Shown here: positions 41,298-54,236 of the stretch, in pieces | How positions within the stretch are numbered: the stretch's first letter is position 1 | Layout of the letters: the number at the start of each line of letters is the position of its first letter | Assembly: GCA_034509425.1 (NCBI GenBank) | Contig: JAVTVJ010001724.1 | Coordinates: 124,001 to 188,000, forward strand | Length of the DNA stretch: 64,000 nucleotides | Reading direction: 5' to 3' | DNA from: Eopsaltria australis | Taxonomy: Eukaryota; Chordata; Aves; Passeriformes; Petroicidae | Position numbers and translations under genes: made by a program | The notes under the pieces: model-generated | Database searches by the model: none | What the model saw: only the letters and a program-made list of their open reading frames with translations | Told to the model about the DNA's origin: nothing

Positions 41298-42521
41298 TCT
41301 TTTCACCTTTTTTAATCAAGTTCTGTGTTTATACAGTGTCAAACCAGAAGAAGGAGAAGGATTAGCATAAGACACAGAAAGGCTGCAAAGCCCTAATATC
41401 TGAATCAGAAACATCTCTTGGTAGACCTCTGTATGACATAAGTCCATGGAGACCCAAACTCAGTTTGATGGAAACAGACAAACCTCGTTGAGTCACCTGC
41501 AAGAGATTCCTTAGAAGCATAGTTATGCTGTTGCCTGTGTAATGTGAGGAAAGTCTGATGCAAAGAAAGGAGAGACGTGGAGTAACAATCATTTAAATAA
41601 CAGACTATCGCATATTTTTTCCAGAATTCTGCTTCAGGTAGTCATTTGCTCAGAGCATTCTGTGTTGCTCATTTCTATTTCCCACTATGAGTTAGGTCTG
41701 CTGGAATAAGGAAAAAAAGGGATTCCTTTTGTCTGCCCTGGAACAACAGTGAGTCACTCTACAGATGCTGTGACATGAACGAGCAGTTTCCTCAAACCAT
41801 TTATGTTTGATCAGGCTGTCAACGTCCAAAGACACAGAAGACCCTTGTGCCTGACCAACCTGTCTCTATCCTGTTATGGGGACCCCGCTGAAGAGCCAGA
41901 TGTATCAGAGGGTGGTTCTTGGGTGTGAACTGACAGCATATCAGAGTCAAATCCTTTATATATGTTTGGAAACAGAGGCCCCTTTCTGGATTTCCCCACT
42001 CTTAGTTGGCATATAATCAGTTTTGTCAAGTTATCGAGTGCTAGGGGTTGCTACAGCCCTTTAAGGATTTGCACTACAGAATAACACATTTTATTAACAA
42101 ATGCAGTGATCATAGTAAACTGTGATAGATTGGAGTTGATAGTATCCTGACTGGCTAAAAAGAATTTGAGGCAGCCAAGTTCTAACGCCCAACAAGAGCC
42201 AGCTCAAGATAATAGTAAGGTTCTTACCCTACAAATGTCCCTGTGGAGGGAGAAGCCAGGTATAGCTTGTCAACGATGCCAGAAATTACAGCAGAGTCTC
42301 CTTTGACTTTGTTTCCCGCTTAAGCAATATTTATATTATTTTCTTTGAGGGAGGGTGAAGGTAAAGTTACAGTTGATGTAATTTCATGTTTAGGTGGATT
42401 TTGAGTGACTTTAGTCAGTATTTGTAGAAGCATGAAAATTAATATGTGTTTTCAAGTTAATGAAGCAAAGTTCAGCTTTCATTCACCACCTGGCACATTC
42501 CTTTGGCTTTGGTCCCATTAG
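41298..42521. other. Noncoding DNA, nothing recognised
   Basis: Unique-looking AT-rich sequence. Only short frames on both strands; no domain or element end was seen. Confidence 0.5.
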
Positions 42522-42649
42522 GTACATTGTTTCCAGCAGAGCATGATCACAACCCCATTGTGTTGCTCCATTCTCTGTGTCATATGTGCATTGATTTCAA
42601 CAGAGCATGACCACAGAACCTCTGTGCCACTCCATCCTTTGTTTCACGT
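42522..42649 (+). repeat. 64-bp tandem duplication, diverged
   Basis: Copy 1 (42522-42585) and copy 2 (42586-42649) share the same order of blocks: ACATTG or GCATTG, CAGAGCATGAYCACA, a GCTCCAT or ACTCCAT block, and TTCTCTG or TCCTTTG. Several substitutions separate them, so the duplication is older than the 14-mer expansion at 41256. Confidence 0.75.
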
Positions 42650-45600
42650 CTCCCTTGGAGCAGTACACCAAGCTTTCTCGGTGTTCCTGCTTCAAAGGTG
42701 TGCAGGCAGTTTGTCCCTGGTGAACTATAGCCAATGTATACACTCCTTCTTGCTGAACCTTGCTTTTCAGTATTTTCCAAACAGTTGAGACAGTTTAAAT
42801 TTCATCATTCCTGCTCATTGTTTCAGCAAATGTGGATTAGTAGGCCATGGAAGATTGGCAGCGCATATTGAGAACTGTGAGGTTGTTGGGCACATATATA
42901 AAATGAAGTACTGAAAATGGATGATGAATGTAAGAAATCACTGGTGCACCTAACACATAATGAGCTGCTCTGAGAAATGAGTCGCTTTCTTTTGGTTTGG
43001 ATCTATGAAAGTAAGGCAGGAATTCTCTAGCCCTTTGAAGTGGAGATTTTCTATACAAAAAAATAAAAAAGATTGTTACTGTCTGTTGGTACTAGAGATA
43101 GTATTCTTACACAGATGGACCCCAAATGAGAAGGGCAGTGTTTGATGGACTGGCTCCGAAGAGTATTGTATTTAAATCTGTATGTATACAAAGCATTTGC
43201 CTGTACATATTAGTACATTCATAAAACATGTTTCCACCTGGGCTTCAAAGTCTGAGTGATGCTTTAGTGAAGGCAACTCATGTTTTGCTTATCTAGGTCT
43301 GTATTTAAAGATGTTCTATGTGTGCAAAAAATGCACTGGGCATTTTATATGAATGTATAGATGAATGCAGATTATAGAAACGACTTCTAAGCTTCTGAAT
43401 CTGAACATAATAATTTGACCTATTAGTAGACCTGACCCAGCAATACTGGAGGAAAACCAGTTGCTGTTTAACAGCCGTGGGAGGCAGAACATCAATTTAT
43501 GGAGATTCCTCTCTCCAGGAGCCAACAAATCACTCTCTTTTGCTCACTCATTGATAGCCCTGTATCCTACTATCCATTAAGCTATTCATGCCAGGGAGAG
43601 AGATCATCAGACATTGTCCAAATTCTGCCAGTGCCCCCAAAATCTGATTAGGTGAGAAACAGACAAATAAGCAAGCGATCCATGCTTAGCACTACAGAAG
43701 AAGGCAGAAAGTCTTGCCTGGCAATTAATTCCTTCACAGTTGCAAAACTAGAAATCTAACTTTGAATATGTGAGCAGAAGGTGTTGACCAGGTGTCCCAG
43801 GGAAAGAATTCCTTGCATTGTCTGAGATTAGTTATCAAGTAAGTGTTGAAGAAGATGGAAAAAAACTTAATGTAATGTAATAATTTTAAAAAACATCAGA
43901 GAAAATACATCTACTCTAATCTTACCAGCTAATGAACTGATACCTTAAAGGCTGAGACTTCACTAACATACAGTTTCCAGGTTCCTTCATGAAACAAGGA
44001 TTAAACTGTGGGGTTTAGTGAATCTAAGCTCAAATATGACTGTGCAGACCAACTGCTTACACTCCTGAGCCACAAAACTTCTCACAAAAATTAATATAAA
44101 CATGATTAAGAAAGATTTATATAATAATAAAAACTCCATGAACTGGTGACTTAATCTCTTCTCCTTTTATTCCAACTTAAATTATGTCCTCTGTCTTTCA
44201 TATTCTGGTTAAATTAAAATCTTTCTCAGTATCCCACTGATCTGACTATGATTTTTTTTCAGCCAGAATGAACAATAGGTTTCCTTCTGGAAACAGATGT
44301 GCAAGGACCTATACATAGAATTCAGATAATCCCTTAACTATATCTTTGATGATCTAGATATACTGAATATCATATTATAATGACTGTTTTCTAGTTTTTT
44401 AACATCAATTTTTATGTTGTTCTTTTCTTCCCTTACGTCTTTAACATTTCTATATTTAAATTTCAGTACTATGTCTAGAAATGGCACTAATGTCCTAATT
44501 TTGATTGAATTTTGTGGCAAGAATTCCAGTTTCTATTGCACATTGTTCTGCTTAAGTACCCAAATATCAATGGAATGAAATTCTCATCTATAACAGTACA
44601 AAACCTGTCCAAATCAGTTACATTTATATAAAATTCTCATTCATTGTTGACTACATGTATGTTGTCTTGCATTGGTATATACTTAGAAATAATTCAAAAA
44701 TCTGTTTCATTTGAAATCAGTTTCCCAAATAATTATAAATCAGAGTCACTCAGTTCTTCTGCCCAGAAATTGAATTATTCCAAACCACTACGTTATTTTG
44801 AAAATTCTGGGCAACAAAAATTTTTGCCTTTCATCTCAGGTTTTGCACCAAAATGTTTAGGTTAGATTAAAAAAAAAAGGTTAGACAAGAAACTTTTAGA
44901 ATATCTGAAAGAAGGACAGAAACCAGTCCTGAAGTTCAGTGGTGCCACTTTTTTCCCATTATTTCATGTCTTTGACCTAATTTTGAGAGGGAATTCCAAC
45001 AAATGGGAGTACCCCTCATCTGCCAGCAGTTCATCTCTGGTGTCTCACCTTTCCCAATACTTGCTCATTGGAAGAATGTTCTTAAATGTGGGAGGAGGGA
45101 GAGAAACAAAAGCCCTATGTTTGCTCCCTAATAAATCTCAAATTCAAATCATGTTTGTATCCATTTATTTCAAACTTCATTCTCTGGTCTTTGGAGAAGA
45201 AAAGACTTTGCTCATTTAGGGCAATTCATTCTAATTGTGTTTTTTTGTTTTACCTCTTCACTCTTTTGTTGCTAATATCTCTTTGGACCACCCAACATAA
45301 CTCAACTATCTTTCCTTGGCATTCATGCACTCAGAATCCTTGCAAATATTTGTCCCTCTTAGTCATTGCTTGGCCCAGCTACAACTGGCATAGTGAAGTT
45401 TTCAGAGTACACTTTTAATTTGCAGTCAGTTCCTTTCGACTCTTGGACATGAAACCAAAGACAGGATATCATACACTAAATCATTGTAATAATTAGCTTG
45501 ATATATGCTTCTTAATTAGTATAATTGTAATTGGCAAAAAACTCTTATGTTCGCATGACACAGGGGTTAATGATATACATAAATTATGGTGACACTGTCC

Positions 45601-48219
45601 CATTAGTTGGAGTCCCAAAGCCATCTCTGTGGAGGGCACACATAGCAGAGCTATAATTCTTCCAATGGTCTAGCTCTATGGTGGAGTTCTAGGATCTCAG
45701 TAACTCCCAAAAGCCTGGGTGGCCCAAAGTCACCATTTGGGTGGCCCAAGGAGCAGAATTTCACTGTTCTGAGTAGTCATGTATTTAGACTGACAATGTA
45801 AATGAACATAAAAGTCCATCACCCCCTAGGTGGGAGCAAGGCACAGAAGATTGGGATAGCATGCAACTGAAGGCGCATTGCTCCTCCAGGATTTAAAAAC
45901 TTCCAATTTTGTACATTGTCTACTTTTAATCCTGAATGCAGATGGCGTCAGAAATAGTTGTGCCTAAATTAGAACCAAGACAAGATGTACAAGCTGAGTT
46001 AAGGCTCCTGCAGTCATCCTCCATTCAGGGTTGCAGACAGACAGAACTGAATGCATGTGGTTCTATTTCTGCGTCTTCCCTTTGCTAGCTGAAACCCATA
46101 TGTGAATCACAGTGTGCTTGAGATGTTCTGCTAGTATATATCATTGTTCAAAGTGCCATGTGTGCACTTCATTTAAATCTCTGTGTTCCTTAAGGGATAG
46201 CTCATTTAAAAGTTGAGAGAGATAAGATCCTCCTAAATGTGATCTGTTAATGTACTTCCAGATGGACTGGCAGGTATGGTAAGCATTTTGATGAGGCCTG
46301 AAGTCCAGCACAGCCTTCTAGAAGCCAAGTAGATGATTTGCAAGTTATCAGTGAAATTTGGATCAGACATTTCATGAAACAGAAATCTGCTGTGCTCCTG
46401 GTGGTACTAAAGAATTAAGTACACCCTAAGATGTGTTTCTGGAAGGATCAAGGGATGTGAAATCAGAACTGGAGTTCTGTGCAGAATGGAAATAAGGCAA
46501 CAGGAGATCACACAGATAGTAAGATGCTTTTCTTCCTAAGTAAGTGAATGTATATGGAAATATCTGACTTAACCTAAGCATGAAAAGCACAGCGCTCTCT
46601 CACGTTATGCAACAGCAAAATATTCCTGGCCATTTTTATAGTTTTCAATTGCTGTTGAAAGTAGTAGTATGTTTTTATAAATATGCTCAATTCCTTCATT
46701 TGTGTCCTACATATTTAGCATTTTCCAGGAAATGTGACTTCTCTTGATTTATGAAATTCAAGGCACCACAGACAATCTCTTTGCTTGGAGAGGACCATTT
46801 CATTCCCTTCGTAAAACACATAGCTCCAGAGGACAAAAATCAGTGAAATATTAAAACTGACATGCATCATTTATCCATCATGAACTTTTCCTCTGAGGTT
46901 ACTACAGAGCAAACTAAACTGTATGCTAGATTTTTTGTTGTTTTTATTGTACTGTTTTTCAAAAGCTGTGAATTTTCAGCACAACTGCGTGTGGTATAGT
47001 TCTCATTGCAGCAACCCAAAAGATCTGTTAGGAAGAGAAAGAAAGCCAACTAGGCAATGTACTTAAAATTGGGTTCCTATGACTGTGTGGGGTCTTTGAA
47101 GTGTTTTTAAAATGGCAAAATGGCAACATAATTGTGTTTCTATGACTGTATATAGGCATTGGCTCCAATTCACAAATCCCAAATTCCACCCAATTCTCTG
47201 TGCCTGGTGTTTTCTATTGGCAGGGCACTTCCTGAAGCCTAGAGCAAATCAACAGGAAATATTAGGGCTTAGATGGATTTAGGATGCCTAAATCTGGGAT
47301 CTTTTTTTGTTGAAATTCTTGATCCAGATCACCTGCCTTTCAGTCTCAGGTGTGAACCAGAAAAGCATCCAATTCTGCCCCTACCACTCCTGTCTTCTAT
47401 CTCCTCTTCCTCTTTCAGCACACAATTTACTTGCTTCAGTGAAGGAACAGAAAGCTGGAGGGCAGTGATTGATACAACAACACATATAAATAGTGGTCAA
47501 GAACATAATAATAACTTTGCTGCTGCTATCAAGAGACTGAGCCAATTAAATGCCATATTTTAATATAAACTTTTGCCAGGACTGTATTTGCTTTATTGAA
47601 GTTTCTAACAAGCCTTTAATGTTGCTACAACAGGATATTACTTTTTCTTCAGATAAAATATAAATGTTCTCCTAAAAAAGGAGTAAAAACCATGCTATAA
47701 GGTTATGTATTAAACAATTTCTGCATACTTCCAAGCACTGTAACTTAATCTTAGCATAGTAGGGGCACAGGTTTGCTATGGTGCAAGATGTGAAATGTTT
47801 ATATAAACCACAGTTAAAAGAATTTCTAGGCTCAGTTCAAGAGTTTACACTTTCAAAGTCATTCCACCAGGGCATTCATCATGATCACACAATTGCTTTG
47901 TCTGAGTTCTTTAATTCTTTCACCCCTCTGAAACTGTGTATTTAAAAACCTATCACAGGATTCCTAAACAGACGAGGTCAGCTAGGTGTTGTAATCACAT
48001 CTCTTCACTAAAAAAGCCATATGTAATCAGCTGAGCTTTGGCTCCAAACTGTTGTAAACTACCAACTCATACGAGTATTACTGGGAAGAGACCTAGGGAA
48101 AATGTCTGTAATATCTACTATCTGTGTAATAAGCAGAGTTATGTGTATCATAAGCACTCAAGCAAATCAATCCTGGTGCTTTTATGGTACCTAAATAGTT
48201 TTTTTCCAGTGGTGGTGAG
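42650..48219. other. AT-rich noncoding DNA, no gene seen
   Basis: No gene or mobile element end was recognised. A short repeated phrase, GGGTGGCCCAA, occurs twice near 45717-45750. A 96-codon plus-strand frame at 47273-47563 has no known domain and no convincing splice sites. Confidence 0.5.
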
Positions 48220-48690
48220 GTCTGTTAGCCTGGCTCAAAGGGCCTGGATACCCTGGCCCTGGGACGTGGATGCTGGGAGAGTAGGAGTGATGCTTTCTCC
48301 CGTGCAGCATATAATGTATTGGGTTTTGAGGCCAGGTTTTGGTAGCAAAGGGGCTGCAGGGGTGGCTTCTGTGAGAAGATGCCAGAAACTGCCTCCATAT
48401 GTGACAGACCCAACCCCAAGACAGACATGCTGCCAGCCAAACTGAACCAAGTGACAATTCTGGCATGCCTCTGAGATAATGTACTCAAGCAAGGTTGAAA
48501 ACTGCTGCACAAGAGCAGCTATGAGAAGTGAGAGCATGTGAGAGAAAGAGCCCTGCAGACACCAAGATCAGTGAAGGTGGAGCAGAGGAGGTGCTCCAGG
48601 AACCAGAGCAGAGTTTCTCCTGATCCCATAGCAATTACGATGCTGAGACACTGTCCCTTCAGCTCCAAGGATCAACCCAAGGTGTGTGTT
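48220..48690 (+). mobile_element. ERVL-like LTR fragment, degraded
   Basis: A GC-richer block contains GGGGTGGCTTCTGTGAGAAG, TGCCAGAAACT, GCTGCCAGCC and GCCTCTGAGATAA in the order I remember from a common avian ERVL-type LTR family. The ends and target duplication are not visible and divergence is high, so the boundaries are approximate. It may be a solo LTR or part of a larger decayed element together with the sequence to its right. Confidence 0.45.
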
Positions 48691-49049
48691 ACTAAAGCCT
48701 GAAGGGGGAAAAAAAAATCACTGAATGGCTTCACTTTATCTTCATCCTGATTTGCCATGTGATTATCTTCAGCAACTATCCTAATATTTTCCTTAGACCA
48801 CCTTTACTATTGATGTACATTAAAAAGACCTTCCTGTTGTCTGACACAACACTGCCCAGTCTCAACTCTTCATTGAACTTTGGCCTTTCATATCTTTTCC
48901 TGAATATACGAACCACAGCTCATTAACTTTCCTACAAAAATTCAAAAATTTCCTTCCTGACCTTACTTCCACATACATAATTTCTTTTCCCTCTTGAATT
49001 TCAACATGAGTTCTTTGTTCAGCCTGACTTGGGACACAGTGGAATTGCT
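48691..49049. other. Spacer between LTR fragment and CR1
   Basis: A poly(A)-like run at about 48708-48717 follows the LTR-like block. The remainder is T-rich with no clear identity; part of it may be a further decayed piece of the minus-strand CR1 to its right. Confidence 0.4.
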
Positions 49050-49445
49050 GGTCCTGTGATTTTAGAAGGTGCTTCTTAAGAACTGACTGGCACTCATGGA
49101 CCTATAAGCCCTCAGAGACAGATTCCATTGGGACACTGCTAAGTAGCTCCCTGAGTAGCTTGAAGCTTGTCCTCTTGAAATCCAGGGTAACCACTCTGAT
49201 TGCCTCTTTTTATCATTACACTGGAAAGTTTAAAATAAGCAATTTTGTCATCATTGTAGCTAAAACAGCCATCTACCACTGCAGCCCCAGAAGTCCTCTA
49301 TTCAGAAACAGCTAGGTTAGGAGAGAAACAATCCTACTTGAGTCACTGAGTACCTGTGACAGAAACTTCACGAATTTGCCAGACTAGTCCCAGAAGTATG
49401 GTGTTTGCAGTAGATTTCTGGGAAGTTGAAATCTTAGATAAGAGC
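49050..49445 (-). mobile_element. CR1-type LINE ORF2 fragment, broken
   Basis: Read on the minus strand, this stretch gives pieces of a CR1-type ORF2 polyprotein, between the endonuclease and reverse transcriptase. Asp-Phe-Asn-Phe-Pro-Glu-Ile lies near 49435, then HTSGTS, then RYSVTQVG near 49350, and later TLDFKRTSFKLLRELL near 49165-49115. Several stops and frame changes interrupt it. Its 5' to 3' order runs toward lower coordinates, so it cannot be the same insertion as the CR1 piece at 50430-50910 without rearrangement. Confidence 0.6.
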
Positions 49446-49523
49446 TTCTGATTCAGAAATTTATCATAATTCTAAAGAAGAACACATCTAATGATGAGAG
49501 AAAGTCTATTTCTTCCCAAATAT

Positions 49524-49550
49524 GGAATCACAGAATCATAAAATGTGTAC
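49524..49550 (-). mobile_element. CR1 3' tail, minus strand
   Basis: GGAATCACAGAATCATAAAA is the reverse complement of the CR1 terminal octamer repeat. The usual untranslated region is not recognisable to its right, where GC-rich LTR-like sequence begins. Confidence 0.5.
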
Positions 49551-50429
49551 GTGAAGGAGGAAGTGGTGAACAAAGTCAGAGGTACTCACCAGGAGGGTTC
49601 AGCAGGGCCTGTGGCCCTGCGACAGCCACTGTGTGGGACCCCCAGCACCCTACTGCAGGGCAGTGGGGAGAGGAGGATGGGAAGGGATGGCCTTAGCTCA
49701 GCACCCAGAGCTGCTGATCTCCCCAAAGAAAAGATTCAAGCCCAAGCCCAGCATCTTGCTCAGCTATGCACACTGCAGGTGTGCCCACGGGAGCCCTGAG
49801 CACAATGTGAGGATGGAAGCAGTTGTGGTACATGGTGCCCCTTCCATCTGAGTGTGCTCTGTGTCTGTACTGTATTGCAGTCCTTGGACACCCATGGGGG
49901 AGCCATGTCATGCTTTAATCCCCAGCCAGGAGCTCCGTGCCCAATAACTGCATTGCAGAATCAGGATTGAAGGGTTAAAGGTGAGACAACCTGTGGCTCT
50001 ACATGAAAGCAGTTTAAGAGGGAAAGCAAAAGTCACACATGCAAAGCTGGCCCCACGCCCACATACACAAGCACTGCCATCCCTGCTGCAGAGGGCTCCT
50101 CTTTCCCTCTTCTGCCTCAGTCCCACCTCTCACTGAGGATGACAACCACTCCAAGGGGAGAAAGCTCCCACTCTGCAGGACTCTGGTTGCCATCACACGG
50201 TGCCTTGAGGTGGGGTTGGGGTTTATGCACAGGCTTGTTGGCTTCTGTGATCACAGGCTGGTTGTCCAAGAAGAAGTGTCTGAGGTGGGAAACCCCCAGA
50301 GATAACAGAACACTTAATGCTGTTGAGGACCTGTGGAGACATTCTGATCCAAAATCATTGCAGAATCAGGACTACCAAGAGCTGCTTGCCCAGCCGCTTG
50401 CCCAGCCACTTGCCCATGACTGTGTCCCT
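49551..50429 (+). mobile_element. GC-rich retroelement mosaic with ERVL-like LTR
   Basis: Within this block, 49905-50050 contains CATGCTTTAATCCCCAGCC, AGGGTTAAAGGTGAGA and AGCAGTTTAAGAGGGAAAGC in an order I remember from an avian ERVL-type LTR family. The remainder (49560-49900 and 50060-50420) is GC-rich and not identified; several overlapping frames of 70-100 codons on both strands carry no domain. The block sits between a CR1 tail and a CR1 body that are both on the minus strand, which fits insertion of an LTR element into an older CR1. Confidence 0.45.
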
Positions 50430-50910
50430 ACATTTTTTTAGGTTCTTCAAGCTTGGTGACTCCCCAACTTCTCAGCAACCTATAGCAATGCTCAGTCACC
50501 CTCTCATTAGTGGTTCATTTGGAACCTCCTATTTCAATATTTGCCTACTGCCTTTTGCCCTTACCCAATGGACACCTCTGGAAAGAATTTGGCTCCACCA
50601 TCTCTACATCCTTCCTTCAGATATTTTTAAATCATGATGCAATCTGCCCTAGGCTTGCTTTCCTGTAGACTGAACAGTCTCAGCTCTGTCAGACTTTTCT
50701 TTTAGGGAACTTTTCTCCAGTCCCTTAATCACCATTGAGGCTTTTTGCTGGATTTCACCTTCAGCATATCTCCATCTCTCTTTTGTACTGGGAAGGCCAG
50801 CACTGGACCCAGCTCTCTTGAGCTGGTCAGCAGTGAGGCCTCTTGGCCTCCTAGCAACACCTGTCCTAGAGCAGCCCAATATACTACTGGCCACCTTTGC
50901 TACAAAGAAA
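50430..50910 (-). mobile_element. CR1 LINE, minus strand, late ORF2
   Basis: The plus strand shows the reverse complement of the late CR1 ORF2: ATCCTTCCTTCAGATATTTT, GTAGACTGAACAGTCTCAGC, TCTCCAGTCCCTTAATCACC and TTTGTACTGGGAAGGCCAGC, all in the expected order. The copy is diverged and lacks an open frame. The tail at 49524 could be its 3' end, with the LTR mosaic inserted between. Confidence 0.75.
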
Positions 50911-53900
50911 CAAAGTTAGCTATGTGCCTATTTCTAACTGGGTGCCTAAAAGAAGTTACGGAAAACTTGGATTCACATAGTGTCAAACTGCTTTAAACTC
51001 CACATAATGTACTTGTTGTTCCTCAGCTCATCCCACTATATGAATATACTGCTTTTATGACTGCCTGAAACCTCCAGGGACTAGAGATGAACCCTGATTT
51101 CAGCATGTGTGTGTGGGTGTGAGCTTTTTTTCCAGGTTCTGTTGGATTAGCATTATCTGTAGTAGGAGGAGATTCCTTCTAAAAGAAAAACCCAGGAAGT
51201 TGCAATCCGTAAAATAACTTCTAATCTTCTTAAACTAAATTAGAGCAGCAATATGCTTCAAATTTTTCAACATCTTATTTAGTCACAGGTTCACAAATAC
51301 AAATTCTTTTTCTGGCAAAATAAAAACTTAGGAATTATATATATCTGAGGTAGTGCTTGACTAAATATTACTAGGAGTAAAAACATATGTAAATGAATTA
51401 GGAGTCTAAACAAGAGTCTCATATGGACTTGAGACAACTACTCCTGCATTTTCAAAGGTAGTTTAAGTTAGGGCCTGGAAGTATTACAAAGCTAATAGCT
51501 GTCTTTGGGTATTAATAGTAACTAAAATTCCATGACTGCAGTAATCCATCTTCCTGGCTTTCCATATATATGCCTTGGATTTCCTAGGCAACCACTAACA
51601 AACTCTACCAGGTGCACAGGGGTGTAACTCCATGCTCCTCTGGTCAAAGTCATCTCATCTTGGTAGCTATGGGGCAAGGGATAGTTACACAAGCTGTGTT
51701 CACCCGGCCTGACAATTTATGTGTGTTTCTCACTCATACGAGGGCCTGTGAATTGTGGCACTGGGAATAGCTAGACACCCACTTCTGACTCTGCTGCAGA
51801 GGAAATCATCTGCATTACAAGAGGCCTTGGTGTTAGTACCCTCTGGTGCCTGAAGCAGCTTGGGACAGCTAAGTTCATTAGTGAGTAGATTTCCACGGGA
51901 GTGAGGTGAGCACACTGAAGCTGGTGATTATCCTCTCTGAAAAGCTCAGTTTGGTGTACTCTGGACAATTTTTCCCACAAGCTTTTCTTCATCTCCTGGC
52001 ACAGGTACGGCTGCTCATCTGTCACTATTTTCCTCAGTGACAGTCATCTCTCTGAGGAAGAGAATTACCACACAAAGGTAAAAAAGGAAGAAAACTAAAG
52101 TAGAATGATTAAAATAACATTATATTGACCCAGTGATTTCAACAGGGTGGGTCCACCTGCTCAGAGATGTTTGCAGCACTGGAGCCAAAAATGTGACAAA
52201 ACCAAGTTTTCTTTGCTTTCAAGTCTGCAGTTGATTATAGAAATAAAAATGGTACCAGAAAGCTGGAAGCAAATTTTAAGGGCCATAATCAAAACCAAAA
52301 GATGAATTGAGAAATATTTTAACCTGCCAGAATTTGTGTGCAAAGGTTCTGTGTTTCCTCTGCAAGATGTGATAATATTTTTCCCACTTAGCAGAGGATA
52401 TTGCAAATATTGGTGTGAATGCAATCAGAAGATTAAGCAAAAGGCAGCCTTGGACACAAGAGCCTGGTCAGTCAGGTAGTGAAGTAATTGTTTTTAATAT
52501 TTTATTTTTATAGGTAAAATCATAATTACAGACAGTTCTTCAAACTCCTTACTTTGCAACATTTTTTATTACTTTTCCTCTAAAATGTAGTTTTTCTCAT
52601 GCTTGCTTTTTCTTTTTTTTTTTTTTGTTTGGTTTTAGTTTTTGTTTAGAATCCTTTAATTAAGCAAGAATTTTGTGGCTTGCAATTTCAGGTAATTTAA
52701 AGACTGTCACAAGCAGAAAGATATTTTAAAAGATCAGGTTTGCATTGGTTTGAAGGAGTACCTAATTTTGAAAACTCTACAAGAAGTGTATCAATATTCT
52801 TAGATAAAAGTTTTGAAATACTGACCTTTAGTTTGCAAATTTAGTTCCTAATCTCAGATGAATAGAACCTATTTAGTCCAACTTCTTGTGATTTTTTTAT
52901 TAAGGAAAACCCCAGCTAATACAGTTTATCAATTTTTTATTACCTCCCTATGTTGAAGCACCATATAAAAAAATTGGTATAGGGAAAATCTTACTTTAAT
53001 ATATTTTTGACAGACGGAATAAAATTTTCAAATCAAGATTTTCATATCCTAAGATTAAAAAATAACTGGGAGACTATAACCAAAAAGTTTACTTTGGGAA
53101 AACATTTTGAGCTGCCTGGTGTTAAATGAATTACTTATTTAGTAATCCTAATTTTTTTCATTGCAAGATATGACAGTAGAACTACTTCATGAAATTTCAA
53201 TGTAAAATAATGACAGGCACTAGATCAATGTAACCAGAAAAGGAATGAAACTATCATCTTTTAGTTATTACAACCTGTCTGAGATATTTTTAATGATTTT
53301 AGATAACTGGTATAATAATTTAAAGGCATTCAATTTAGTTTTACAACAAAATGTTGCTCTTCTGGTGCTCTTTAAGAAATCAAAAGATTCTTAATATGAG
53401 CTTGGTGTATTAATTAACCTTAGTTTTCTTCTTCTAATACATGAACACAATCTCTAACTGTGATGTAAATGTCTTTCCTTTCCACATTTTCAAATTAACC
53501 ACTTCAATTCTGATTTCATCTTTGATCTTAACATCATTGATGTTAAGTCGGTACAAATGAAAACATGTCTTTTAGCTGCATTAATTTCTTGAATTAAATA
53601 CAGTAAAACAAGTTCTATTTTGGTCTAGAGCCTGCATATGAAGCCAATTTTATGGGGATTTTTCAGGTTGTAATTCAATATAGAATCTAGCCTGACTTCT
53701 GTTAATAAGATGCATAGGATACATTTTTGTTAATCAAGGTCTTAATTCAAAATTCTATCTAACCTATAGATGAAAATTTGCTCATATAAGCAAATTATTG
53801 CAAAATATCTAGTTTTAAAATATGCCTTTATTTCAATGAATGGGTTGATGTGTGTTTACTGTGCAGAATAATTTTTAATTAGCTGTTATTTTTTCCCTAC
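50911..53900. other. AT-rich noncoding DNA, no gene confirmed
   Basis: A minus-strand frame at 51771-52025 (84 codons) is protein-like in composition, and a pyrimidine-rich TTCTCTTCCTCAG lies just before it, but a stop falls between that site and the frame, so I do not call an exon. A T-run lies at about 52611-52627. The remainder is very AT-rich with nothing recognised. Confidence 0.5.
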
Positions 53901-54236
53901 CTGTGGTGGCTGTTGAGACAACTGCCGAGACCAGTGAGGACTCAGAAAGTCCCAGCTAAGTATAAGGGTCCATGGTGGAGGGCCACTCAGGTTTAAAAGG
54001 CCCTCCCCTCTCCTCTGGAGGTTAATGGTTCCTTCTGACATGTTTGAGGCTGTGGCTCCTTGGTGTATCTGTGTCAAGGATTTTGTCACAGCATCTGCTT
54101 TGCAGCCATTCAACTGAACTATTTCAGGGACATAGGAGTATGAACCAATTCTCTGTTTCTCAGGGTGGAAGCTGTAGGTAGCTGAACCATATGATTCAAA
54201 AGCAAACATGCTGTTCACAATTTCATATGGTGAAAA
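53901..54236 (-). other. Candidate 112-codon exon, unassigned
   Basis: On the minus strand a pyrimidine-rich acceptor (CCTTTCAGTTCATTTACTGTAG) ends next to 54236, and a donor CAG/GTAGGG lies at 53901/53900. The 336 nt between them is exactly 112 codons, open in one frame from the first base to the last, so it would be a phase 0-0 exon. The frame has no stop, a mixed composition and an internal Met near its start, but I recognise no family. The stop TAG in the acceptor and a TAA after the donor show the open frame is confined to the putative exon. It might equally be chance, since a frame of this size in about 64 kb is not improbable. Confidence 0.3.

Noticed and set aside
47273..47563. 96-codon plus-strand frame
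   Set aside because: No domain, no convincing splice sites and mixed low-complexity Ser-rich composition.
51771..52025. Protein-like 84-codon minus-strand frame with a pyrimidine-rich AG before it
   Set aside because: A stop lies between the acceptor and the frame, and no donor or domain supports an exon.
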